Shown here in pieces: positions 46,342 to 53,402 of a stretch of 64,000 bases of DNA. Location: NCBI RefSeq assembly GCF_023634065.1, contig NZ_JALKCV010000001.1:496001-560000 (forward strand). Direction: 5' to 3'. Each line of letters opens with the position of its first letter. Positions within the stretch are counted from its first letter, which is position 1. Below the pieces are notes generated by a model. It was not told the DNA's origin. It worked only from the letters and a program-made list of their open reading frames with translations, and ran no database searches. The stretch comes from Microbulbifer litoralis. GTDB taxonomy: Bacteria > Pseudomonadota > Gammaproteobacteria > Pseudomonadales > Cellvibrionaceae. A program made the position numbers and the translations under genes.

Positions 46342-47523
46342 ATGCGCAAAATCCGCATGGGTATGGTGGGCGGCGGCAGCGGTGCCTTTATCGGTGCCAT
46401 ACACCGCATGGCCGCGGCGCTGGACGGGCAGATAGAGCTGGTATGTGGCGCCTTCAGCAGCAGCGCTGAACGCTCGCGGGAATCCGGCCGCGGGCTCTAC
46501 CTGCCGGAATCCCGCTGCTACGCCAGCTACCGGGAGATGTTCGAGCGCGAAGCGCAGCTGCCCGAGGGCGAGCGCATGGATTTCGTCGCCATCGTCACCC
46601 CCAACCACCTGCACCTGCCGGTGGCCAGCATGGCGCTGGAAAACGGCTTTCACGTCCTCTCCGACAAGCCCGCCACCCGCAGCCTGGCGGAGGCCCTGGA
46701 GCTGCAGGACTGTGTGGCGCGCAGCGGATGCCTCTACGGCCTGACACACACCTATACCGGTTACCCCATGGTCAAGGAGGCCCGCGCCCGGGTGGCCGCG
46801 GGGGAACTGGGAGCCATCCGCAAGGTGGTGGTGGAATATTCCCAGGGCTGGCTGGCGGACGCGGCGGCGGAGAATAGCAAGCAGGCGGCCTGGCGCCTGG
46901 ACCCGGAACAGGCGGGTATCAGCTGCTGCATGGGGGATATCGGTGTCCACGCCGCCAACCTGGCGGAATATGTCTGCGGCGAAATCCGCGAAATCTGCGC
47001 CGACCTGCGCGCCGCGGTGCCCGGGCGGCGGCTGGATGACGACGGCACCGTGCTGCTGAAATTCGACAGCGGCGCCCGCGGCCTGCTCAGCGCCAGCCAG
47101 GTGTGCACCGGCGAGGAGAACGGGCTGCGCCTGCGGGTCTACGGCGAGAAGGCCGGACTGGACTGGTCGCAGATGGAACCCAATACCCTCTGGCTGCGCT
47201 CCCTGAACCAGCCCGCACAGCAGCTGCGCGCCGGTGTCGGCAACCTCGCACCCGAGACCCTGGCCAATCTGCGCACACCGGCCGGGCATCCGGAAGGCTA
47301 CCTGGAGGCGTTCGCCAATATATACCGCAACTTTGCCGGGCAGATTCGCGCGCGGATCACCGCGGAGCCGGCGCCGGAAATCGCCTGCGATGTACCCGGT
47401 ATCCGCGAGGCTGTTCGCGGCATGGCGTTTATCGAGGGCACGGTGTCGGCCAGCCTCTCGGACAAAAAATGGCACCCGCTGGCCGCGCCCGAACCCGATC
47501 CGCACATAGGGAGACCAGAATGA
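46342..47523 (+). CDS. Gfo/Idh/MocA family oxidoreductase
   Basis: 393 residues. The N-terminal Rossmann domain (MVGGGSGAFIGAIHRMAAAL, residues about 7-26) binds NAD(P). VTPNHLHLPVA and SDKPATRSLAEA are the family catalytic-Lys region (DKP in place of EKP), and the C-terminal substrate domain includes GDIGVHAANLAEYV. The family oxidises or reduces sugar or cyclitol hydroxyls. It starts the operon with AAAGGGAG upstream and overlaps the next gene by ATGA. With the TIM-barrel and GMC neighbours it probably acts on a 3-keto sugar or glycoside; the substrate is inferred. Confidence 0.88.
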   Translation: MRKIRMGMVGGGSGAFIGAIHRMAAALDGQIELVCGAFSSSAERSRESGRGLYLPESRCYASYREMFEREAQLPEGERMDFVAIVTPNHLHLPVASMALENGFHVLSDKPATRSLAEALELQDCVARSGCLYGLTHTYTGYPMVKEARARVAAGELGAIRKVVVEYSQGWLADAAAENSKQAAWRLDPEQAGISCCMGDIGVHAANLAEYVCGEIREICADLRAAVPGRRLDDDGTVLLKFDSGARGLLSASQVCTGEENGLRLRVYGEKAGLDWSQMEPNTLWLRSLNQPAQQLRAGVGNLAPETLANLRTPAGHPEGYLEAFANIYRNFAGQIRARITAEPAPEIACDVPGIREAVRGMAFIEGTVSASLSDKKWHPLAAPEPDPHIGRPE

Positions 47524-48596
47524 CACAGAGCGAGACAAAAACCCGTATAAAGGGCCCGGCCATCTTCCTGGCGCAGTTTCTCGGCCCCGAGCCGCCGTTC
47601 AACAACCTGGAGAGTATCTGCCGCTGGGCGGCGGAGCTGGGCTACCGGGCCATCCAGCTGCCCACATCTGACACCGCGCTGTTCGACCTGGCACTGGCCG
47701 CCGAAAGCCAGGACTACTGCGATGAGATCGCCGGTACGGTGGAGTGCGCAGGACTGGAGATCAGCGAACTGTCCACCCACCTGCAGGGGCAGCTGGTGGC
47801 GGTGCACCCAGCCTACGACGCCATGTTTGCCGGCTTTGCCCCCGACGAGCTGCGTGGCAATGCCGAGGCGCGCCGCCAGTGGGCCAATGAACAGTTACTG
47901 TATGCCGCTCGCGCCAGCCGGCGGCTGGGGCTCAACGCCCACGCGACTTTTTCCGGCGCACTGCTCTGGCATACGGTCTACCCGTGGCCGCAGCGCCCGG
48001 CGGGACTTGTCGAGGCCGGCTTCGAAGAACTGGGCCGGCGCTGGCTGCCCATTCTCGACGCCTTCGACGAGGCCAGCGTGGACCTGTGCTTCGAACTGCA
48101 CCCGGGCGAGGACCTGCACGACGGCGTGACCTTCGAGCGCTTTCTACAGGCCACCGGCCAGCATCCGCGGGCCAATATCCTCTACGATCCCAGCCACTTC
48201 CTGCTGCAACAGCTGGATTACCTGCAATTTATCGATATCTACCACCAGCGCATCAAGGCCTTCCACGTCAAGGATGCGGAGTTCAATCCCAGCGGCCGCA
48301 GCGGCATCTACGGCGGCTACCAGTCGTGGGTAGACAGGCCGGGGCGCTTCCGCTCCCTGGGCGACGGGCAGATCGATTTCAGCGGCATCTTCAGCCGCCT
48401 GACCCAGTATGGTTTCAGCGGCTGGGCGGTACTGGAGTGGGAGTGCTGTCTCAAGCACCCCGAGGACGGCGCGCGGGAGGGGGCCGAATTTATCCGCAAG
48501 CACCTGATACGCACCGCGGATCGGGCGTTCGACGATTTTGCCAAGGTGCAGACAGATGCGCAGTTGAACCGGGAACTACTGGGATTGAGCGATTGA
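47520..48596 (+). CDS. Sugar phosphate isomerase/epimerase-like TIM barrel (AP endonuclease 2 family)
   Basis: 358 residues. The ATG overlaps the stop of the upstream oxidoreductase. Motifs include ISELSTHLQGQLVAVHPAYD, FELHPGEDLHDG (metal-binding Glu/His), ILYDPSHFLLQQLDY, IKAFHVKDAEFN and VLEWECCLKHPEDG, the metal-ligand pattern of xylose-isomerase-like TIM barrels. At 358 residues it is longer than hydroxypyruvate isomerase (about 260), like the members paired with Gfo/Idh oxidoreductases. It may isomerise, hydrate or eliminate a keto-sugar made by the neighbouring dehydrogenases; no specific substrate can be named. Confidence 0.85.
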   Translation: MTQSETKTRIKGPAIFLAQFLGPEPPFNNLESICRWAAELGYRAIQLPTSDTALFDLALAAESQDYCDEIAGTVECAGLEISELSTHLQGQLVAVHPAYDAMFAGFAPDELRGNAEARRQWANEQLLYAARASRRLGLNAHATFSGALLWHTVYPWPQRPAGLVEAGFEELGRRWLPILDAFDEASVDLCFELHPGEDLHDGVTFERFLQATGQHPRANILYDPSHFLLQQLDYLQFIDIYHQRIKAFHVKDAEFNPSGRSGIYGGYQSWVDRPGRFRSLGDGQIDFSGIFSRLTQYGFSGWAVLEWECCLKHPEDGAREGAEFIRKHLIRTADRAFDDFAKVQTDAQLNRELLGLSD

Positions 48597-48681
48597 CACG
48601 CAGGATGGGAAAAACGAAGTGCACCCATCAGCGTTGTATTAAAAGCGTAGAAGAATAAAATGAGTCAAAGGAATAATAACG

Positions 48682-49923
48682 ATGAAGCCTTTTGCCAAAT
48701 ACCAGCTCGGCGCCATGATGTTTCTGCAGTTTTTTATCTGGGGCGGCTGGTTTGTCACCCTCGGGACTTTCCTGGCCAATAACCTCGGCGCCGACGGCGG
48801 CCAGATCGGCATAGCATTTTCCACCCAGTCCTGGGGCGCCATCATCGCGCCCTTTGTGATCGGGCTGATCGCCGACCGCTATTTCAATGCCGAGCGAATT
48901 CTCGCCATCCTGCACCTGCTGGGCGCACTGCTGATGTTCCTGATGTATCGCGCCGCAGACTTCTCCGCCTTCTATCCCGCCGTGCTGGCCTATATGGTGC
49001 TCTATATGCCTACCCTGGCACTGGCAAATTCCATTTCTTTCCGCCATCTGGCCGACCCGGCTCGAGAGTTCTCCGGCATCCGCGTCTGGGGGACCCTGGG
49101 CTGGATCTGCGCCGGGCTGCTCATCAGCTATGTGTTCGCCTGGGATTCCCGCCAGGGTATTGACGCGGGTCAGCTTGCCAACACCTTCCCGATGTGCGCT
49201 GCGGCATCACTGTTGTTGGGGCTGTTCAGTCTGTTCCTGCCGGCCACACCGCCGGCAACGGAAAAAAGTGGCGGCAGTACACTGGGAGAAATACTGGGAC
49301 TGAAATCCATCGGGCTGTTCAGGGACAGGAATTTCCGGGTATTCTTTGTTTTTTCCATCCTCGTGTGTATTCCACTCGCCTTCTACTACCAGAACACCAG
49401 CCTCTTCCTGACGGAAGCCGGTATGGAAAACTCCACCGCCAAAATGGCGCTGGGCCAGGCTTCGGAAGTTCTGTTCATGCTCTGCGTACCGCTGTTCCTG
49501 CTGCGCTTCGGTATAAAGGTCACGCTGCTGGCGGCGATGCTGGCCTGGGCAGTGCGCTATTTTCTGTTCGCCTATGGTAATGCCGGTGAATTCTCCTACC
49601 TGCTGATCCTGGGTATCGCGCTGCACGGCATCTGCTACGACTTCTTTTTTGTCAGCGGGCAGATCTATACCGACAGCAAGGCCGAAGCCAGCTATCGCAG
49701 CGCTGCCCAGGGCCTGGTCACCCTGGCCACCTATGGCCTGGGGATGCTGATCGGGTTCTGGATTGCGGGGTGGGTAACCGACCTCTATGCGCTCGACGGG
49801 GGCCATGCATGGCGGAATATCTGGCTGCTGCCAGCCGCCTTCTCCCTGGTGGTTTTCACACTGTTTGCCGCGCTGTTTCGCAGCGAGGCAGTGGCGACCG
49901 GTGGCCTGGCCTACTCCAGATAG
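48682..49923 (+). CDS. MFS nucleoside:H+ symporter family transporter (NupG/XapB-like)
   Basis: 413 residues, about twelve membrane segments. MMFLQFFIWGGWFVTLGTFL, FSTQSWGAIIAPFVIGLIAD and FSGIRVWGTLGWICAGLLIS are typical of the nucleoside:H+ symporter family, as are the C-terminal Phe-rich FSYLLILGIALHGICYDFFF and YRSAAQGLVTLATYGLGM. In sugar catabolic clusters of marine bacteria members of this family often carry sugars or glycosides rather than nucleosides. Here the neighbours argue for the sugar substrate of the GMC pathway. Confidence 0.85.
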   Translation: MKPFAKYQLGAMMFLQFFIWGGWFVTLGTFLANNLGADGGQIGIAFSTQSWGAIIAPFVIGLIADRYFNAERILAILHLLGALLMFLMYRAADFSAFYPAVLAYMVLYMPTLALANSISFRHLADPAREFSGIRVWGTLGWICAGLLISYVFAWDSRQGIDAGQLANTFPMCAAASLLLGLFSLFLPATPPATEKSGGSTLGEILGLKSIGLFRDRNFRVFFVFSILVCIPLAFYYQNTSLFLTEAGMENSTAKMALGQASEVLFMLCVPLFLLRFGIKVTLLAAMLAWAVRYFLFAYGNAGEFSYLLILGIALHGICYDFFFVSGQIYTDSKAEASYRSAAQGLVTLATYGLGMLIGFWIAGWVTDLYALDGGHAWRNIWLLPAAFSLVVFTLFAALFRSEAVATGGLAYSR

Positions 49924-49969
49924 GAAGTAGTGTACAGGGCACCTCCAACAATAAGAAAAAGGTGTCAAT

Positions 49970-50563
49970 ATGAGCGATGATGTCCAGAGCCCGGCAAGGC
50001 GCCGGTTACTGCGCGATATCGCGCTGCTAGTCGGTGCGACGGCCGTCAGCCCGCAGATTGCCTCGGCGTTGATGGCCGCCGGCGATAGCGAAGCCGCATC
50101 CAATCCATCCCGCGGTTTGACCAGCTCGCACTTTCAGCTGGTTGAAACCCTGAGCGAGATCATTATTCCGCAGACGGATACCGCCGGCGCCATCGGCGCC
50201 GGCGTGCCGCAGTTTATCGATGCCCTGGTGGCCAGCCACTACCCTCCCGAACACCGCCGGCGTTTTCGCCGGGGTCTGGAAGACATCGATGCCCTGCCAA
50301 TGGATTCGGCCACCGACGGTTTCCTGCATGCGACGCAGCAACAGCAAATCGCCCTGGTGGAAAAACTGGATCGACAGGCATTCGCACAGGAAAGTGAACT
50401 GCCGGGCAATGTATTTTTCCGCGAATTCAAACAACTGGTGCTGTTCGGCTACTACACCTCCGAGATCGGGGCAACCGAGGAATTGCGATACCAGCCCATT
50501 CCGGGGGAATTCAAGGGCTGTGTTCCATTGCGGGAAATCGGTCGCGCCTGGGCGACTTATTAG
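49970..50563 (+). CDS. Gluconate 2-dehydrogenase subunit 3 family protein (GMC partner subunit)
   Basis: 197 residues. The N-terminus has a twin-arginine-like segment (ARRRLLRDIALLVGATAV), suggesting Tat export. The body (about 50-197) shows LVETLSEIIIPQTDTAGAIG and FREFKQLVLFGYYTSEIGA, diagnostic of the subunit 3 family. Such subunits bind and co-export an FAD-containing GMC subunit that has no signal of its own. The next gene (50589) is exactly such a GMC protein, so the two should form a periplasmic sugar dehydrogenase. Confidence 0.88.
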   Translation: MSDDVQSPARRRLLRDIALLVGATAVSPQIASALMAAGDSEAASNPSRGLTSSHFQLVETLSEIIIPQTDTAGAIGAGVPQFIDALVASHYPPEHRRRFRRGLEDIDALPMDSATDGFLHATQQQQIALVEKLDRQAFAQESELPGNVFFREFKQLVLFGYYTSEIGATEELRYQPIPGEFKGCVPLREIGRAWATY

Positions 50564-50588
50564 TGTGGTGCAAGGCAAGGGGGCTGTA

Positions 50589-52283
50589 ATGAAAGAGAAA
50601 ATCTACGATGTCATTGTTGTCGGGTCGGGAATATCCGGCGGCTGGGCGGCCAAGGAATTGACCGAAAACAATATGAAAACCCTGGTCATCGAACGCGGCC
50701 CCCAAAAGGTCCATCGACAGGACTATCCACACGATTTCAGCAATCCCTGGGATCTGGAACAGCGCGGCATGGTGCCTGAGCAGCTGCAGGAGAGCGACTA
50801 CGCAACCCAGAAAAAATGTTATGTCTTCAACGAATTCAGCCGCGACCGCTTCGTCAATGATCGCGAAAACCCCTACGTCCAGGAAAAACCCTTCGACTGG
50901 ATCCGCGGTTACCAGACCGGTGGCCGCTCACTCCTCTGGGGGCGCCAGAGCTATCGCTGGAGCGACCTGGACTTCGGCGCAAACAAACGCGACGGGCACG
51001 GCGTGGACTGGCCAATCCGCTACCGGGATCTCGCACCCTGGTATGATCACGTAGAGGAATTCGCCGGGATCAGCGGTAACCGCGACAATATCCCGCAGTT
51101 ACCGGACGGCATTTTCCAGCCACCGATGCCGATGAACTGCGTGGAAAAGGAGATCAAGTCCCGCATTGAAAAAGCCTTTCCGGAACGGCGCATGATCATA
51201 GGCCGCGCCGCCCACCTCACCGATCCCAAGCCGGTGCACACCGAGCTGGGGCGCGGCAAATGCCAGTACCGGAACCAGTGCTATCGCGGCTGTTCGTTCG
51301 GGGCCTACTTCAGCAGTCTCAGCGCCACCCTGCCCGCCGCGGAGAGAACCGGCAACCTGGAAATGGTGCACGACAGCATCGCCAGGGACATCATTTTCGA
51401 TCCGCAAACCGGGCGCGCCACCGGGGTCCGGGTCGTCGACCGCCTTACGCTGCAGGAGCGCGTTTATCGTGCGCGGATCATTTTCCTGTGTGCCTCCACC
51501 CTCGGCAGTACCCAACTGATGCTCAACTCGGTATCCGATCATTTCCCCAACGGTATCGCCAACCGCAGTGGGGCACTCGGCCGCTACCTGATGGACCACA
51601 CGATGAGCGCCGGCGCTTTCGGCACCGTCGACGGTCACCTGGACAGCTATTATTCCGGTCGCCGCCCCAACGGCATCTACATTCCCCGCTTTCGCAACCT
51701 GCAGCGGCAGGGCGAGGACTACCTGCGCGGCTTCGGATATCAGGGCGGCGCCATGCGACCGAGCTGGCAGCGCCGCGGACAAAAGGCCGGTATCGGGCTC
51801 GCGCTCAAGGAGCGCCTGCGCCAGCCCGGCCCCTGGGTGTTCCACCTGGCCGGTTTCGGAGAGATGCTGCCCTATCGACACAACCGTGTATCGCTGGACC
51901 CCGAAAAGCGCGACCGCTGGGGCATACCGCTACTCAGGATCGACGCGTCCTGGGGCGAAAACGAAAGAAAGATGCGTGAGGATATGGCGTCCTCCGCGGT
52001 GGAGATGCTGCAGGCGGTGGGAATCGGGGACGCGACGCCCATCAAGCAGGATCACGCACCGGGGCTGGCGATTCATGAAATGGGCACCGCCCGTATGGGG
52101 CGGGACCCGAAGACATCGGTACTCAACGGCTACAACCAGTGCCACGATGTCAAAAACCTGTTTGTCACCGACGGCGCGGCAATGGCCTCCTCGGCCTGCC
52201 AGAACCCCTCCCTGACTTATATGGCGTTGACGGCACGGGCGGTCGACCATGCGGTGAAAGAAATCCGGGCGGGGCGCCTTTGA
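50589..52283 (+). CDS. GMC family FAD-dependent sugar dehydrogenase, large subunit
   Basis: 564 residues from the ATG at 50589 (MKEKIYDVIVVGSGISGG). The N-terminal FAD-binding Rossmann motif GSGISGGWAAKEL, GGRSLLWGRQSYRW (family signature region), ECQYRNQCYRGCSFG-like Cys-rich segment and the C-terminal catalytic region IHEMGTARMG (His) and SACQNPSLTYMALTARAVDH (Asn, FAD contact) are visible. There is no signal peptide; it is probably exported with the subunit-3 protein encoded 25 bases upstream. Homologous two-subunit enzymes oxidise C2 or C3 hydroxyls of aldoses or glycosides; glucoside 3-dehydrogenase is the best inference. Confidence 0.9.
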   Translation: MKEKIYDVIVVGSGISGGWAAKELTENNMKTLVIERGPQKVHRQDYPHDFSNPWDLEQRGMVPEQLQESDYATQKKCYVFNEFSRDRFVNDRENPYVQEKPFDWIRGYQTGGRSLLWGRQSYRWSDLDFGANKRDGHGVDWPIRYRDLAPWYDHVEEFAGISGNRDNIPQLPDGIFQPPMPMNCVEKEIKSRIEKAFPERRMIIGRAAHLTDPKPVHTELGRGKCQYRNQCYRGCSFGAYFSSLSATLPAAERTGNLEMVHDSIARDIIFDPQTGRATGVRVVDRLTLQERVYRARIIFLCASTLGSTQLMLNSVSDHFPNGIANRSGALGRYLMDHTMSAGAFGTVDGHLDSYYSGRRPNGIYIPRFRNLQRQGEDYLRGFGYQGGAMRPSWQRRGQKAGIGLALKERLRQPGPWVFHLAGFGEMLPYRHNRVSLDPEKRDRWGIPLLRIDASWGENERKMREDMASSAVEMLQAVGIGDATPIKQDHAPGLAIHEMGTARMGRDPKTSVLNGYNQCHDVKNLFVTDGAAMASSACQNPSLTYMALTARAVDHAVKEIRAGRL

Positions 52284-52302
52284 TCACAATGAGGAAAACA
52301 CC

Positions 52303-53130
52303 ATGAACAGAAGAAAGTTTCTCGGTATCACCGCCGCCGGCCTCGGCGCCATGGCGGCCGGTTGCAGCGCGCGCGAGCCGGCCGGCGGAGACAACAGGGC
52401 GCTCGGAGTGCAGCTTTACACCCTGCGCGAGCAGATGGCCCGGAGCGTAACGGAAACCCTGCGGGCGGTGGCACAAACCGGCTATCGATCGGTGGAGTTC
52501 GCCGGCTACTTCGATCAGCCACCGCGGGAGATCCGCACCATTCTCGACGGCGAGGGCCTGGCCTCTCCCGCCGGCCATTTCCCGCTGGAGATGATGCGGC
52601 GGAATTTCCAGCAGATCCTGGATGATGCCCAGACGGTGGGACATCGGTATCTGGTTCTGCCCTGGCTGTCGCCGGCGCAACGCCAGTCCCTGGATCAATA
52701 CAAAAGATTGGCGCAGGATCTCAACCGCTGGGGCGAGGCCTGCAACGCGCGCGGCATGAAAATGGCCTACCACAACCACGACTTCGAGTTCGAAGCAAAA
52801 GAAGGCATCACGCCCTACCAGCTGCTGCTGGAGGAGTCGGAAACGGATAAGGTATTTTTTGAGATGGACCTCTACTGGATGGCCAAGGCGGGCAGAGACG
52901 CCCAGCTTTACTTCCAGCAGAACCCGGGCAGGTTTCCCCTCTGGCACCTGAAAGACATGGCCGCCGACGGCGCAATGGCAGACCTGGGCAGCGGCATACT
53001 CGACTTCAGGAAAATCTACGCATCGCGGGACCTGGCCGGATTCGAATACGGGTTTGTCGAGCGCGATGATCCGGAGGACGCCTATCGCTCGATCCGCGCG
53101 GGCTACAAAACAATGGCCGGCATCATGTAA
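52303..53130 (+). CDS. Tat-exported lipoprotein TIM barrel (sugar phosphate isomerase/epimerase family)
   Basis: 275 residues. The N-terminus MNRRKFLGITAAGLGAMAAG followed by Cys combines a Tat motif (RRKFLG) with a lipobox (AAGC). The barrel contains GVQLYTLREQM, YRSVEFAGYF, MAYHNHDFEF (metal-binding His), VFFEMDLYWMAKAG, PLWHLKDM and EYGFVERDDPEDAYRS, the ligand set of AP-endonuclease-2 type isomerases. Export fits action on a product of the periplasmic GMC dehydrogenase encoded just upstream, for example a 3-keto-glycoside. It is the last gene of the operon. Confidence 0.88.
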   Translation: MNRRKFLGITAAGLGAMAAGCSAREPAGGDNRALGVQLYTLREQMARSVTETLRAVAQTGYRSVEFAGYFDQPPREIRTILDGEGLASPAGHFPLEMMRRNFQQILDDAQTVGHRYLVLPWLSPAQRQSLDQYKRLAQDLNRWGEACNARGMKMAYHNHDFEFEAKEGITPYQLLLEESETDKVFFEMDLYWMAKAGRDAQLYFQQNPGRFPLWHLKDMAADGAMADLGSGILDFRKIYASRDLAGFEYGFVERDDPEDAYRSIRAGYKTMAGIM

Positions 53131-53244
53131 TCCGTGCACGCGCGAGGCCCCAGAATGGGGCGGATACACCTTGCCCGCACCAAGTTATGGCACCCGGTCA
53201 GGTCCTCTGCCTCCAGACCCCACAAAATGCGGAGCTTTCCATCT

Positions 53245-53260
53245 TGGCACAAACCTTGAA
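53245..53260 (+). promoter_or_regulatory. Sigma-54-like promoter upstream of nirB
   Basis: TGGCACAAACCTTGAA has the -24 element, N10 spacing and GA at -12, the same form as the elements before nasT and narK. Start of transcription is expected near 53271. Confidence 0.5.
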
Positions 53261-53296
53261 TAACCATAGTCACCAACACAATTTACCCCCCTAACG

Positions 53297-53337
53297 AGGC
53301 AACGGCGCCTGAACTCTTCGGCAGAAGAGGAGGCGCC
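53297..53337 (+). promoter_or_regulatory. nirB leader: hexaloop hairpin competing with a longer stem
   Basis: AGGC-AACGGC-GCCT (53297-53310) has a hexaloop with A1 and G4, nearly identical to the narK loop AACGGA. Its 3' half also pairs in a longer hairpin GGCGCCT/AGGCGCC (53304-53310 with 53331-53337) with inner stem CTCTTC/GAAGAG. Only one can form. No T-run follows, so this is not a standard terminator; the NasT target role is inferred from the other two leaders. Confidence 0.45.
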
Positions 53338-53365
53338 CGTGCCGAGTCACCTCCGCCCTTCCCTC

Positions 53366-53399
53366 TCCTGCCGGGCAATTCAGACAACACACGGCAGGA
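53366..53399 (+). promoter_or_regulatory. Hairpin sequestering the nirB ribosome-binding site
   Basis: TCCTGCCG (53366-53373) is perfectly complementary to CGGCAGGA (53392-53399), which contains the AGGA ribosome-binding site of nirB three bases before its ATG. The 8-bp stem has an 18-base loop. It could limit translation unless melted by an upstream event. Confidence 0.5.
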
Positions 53400-53402
53400 A
53401 TT

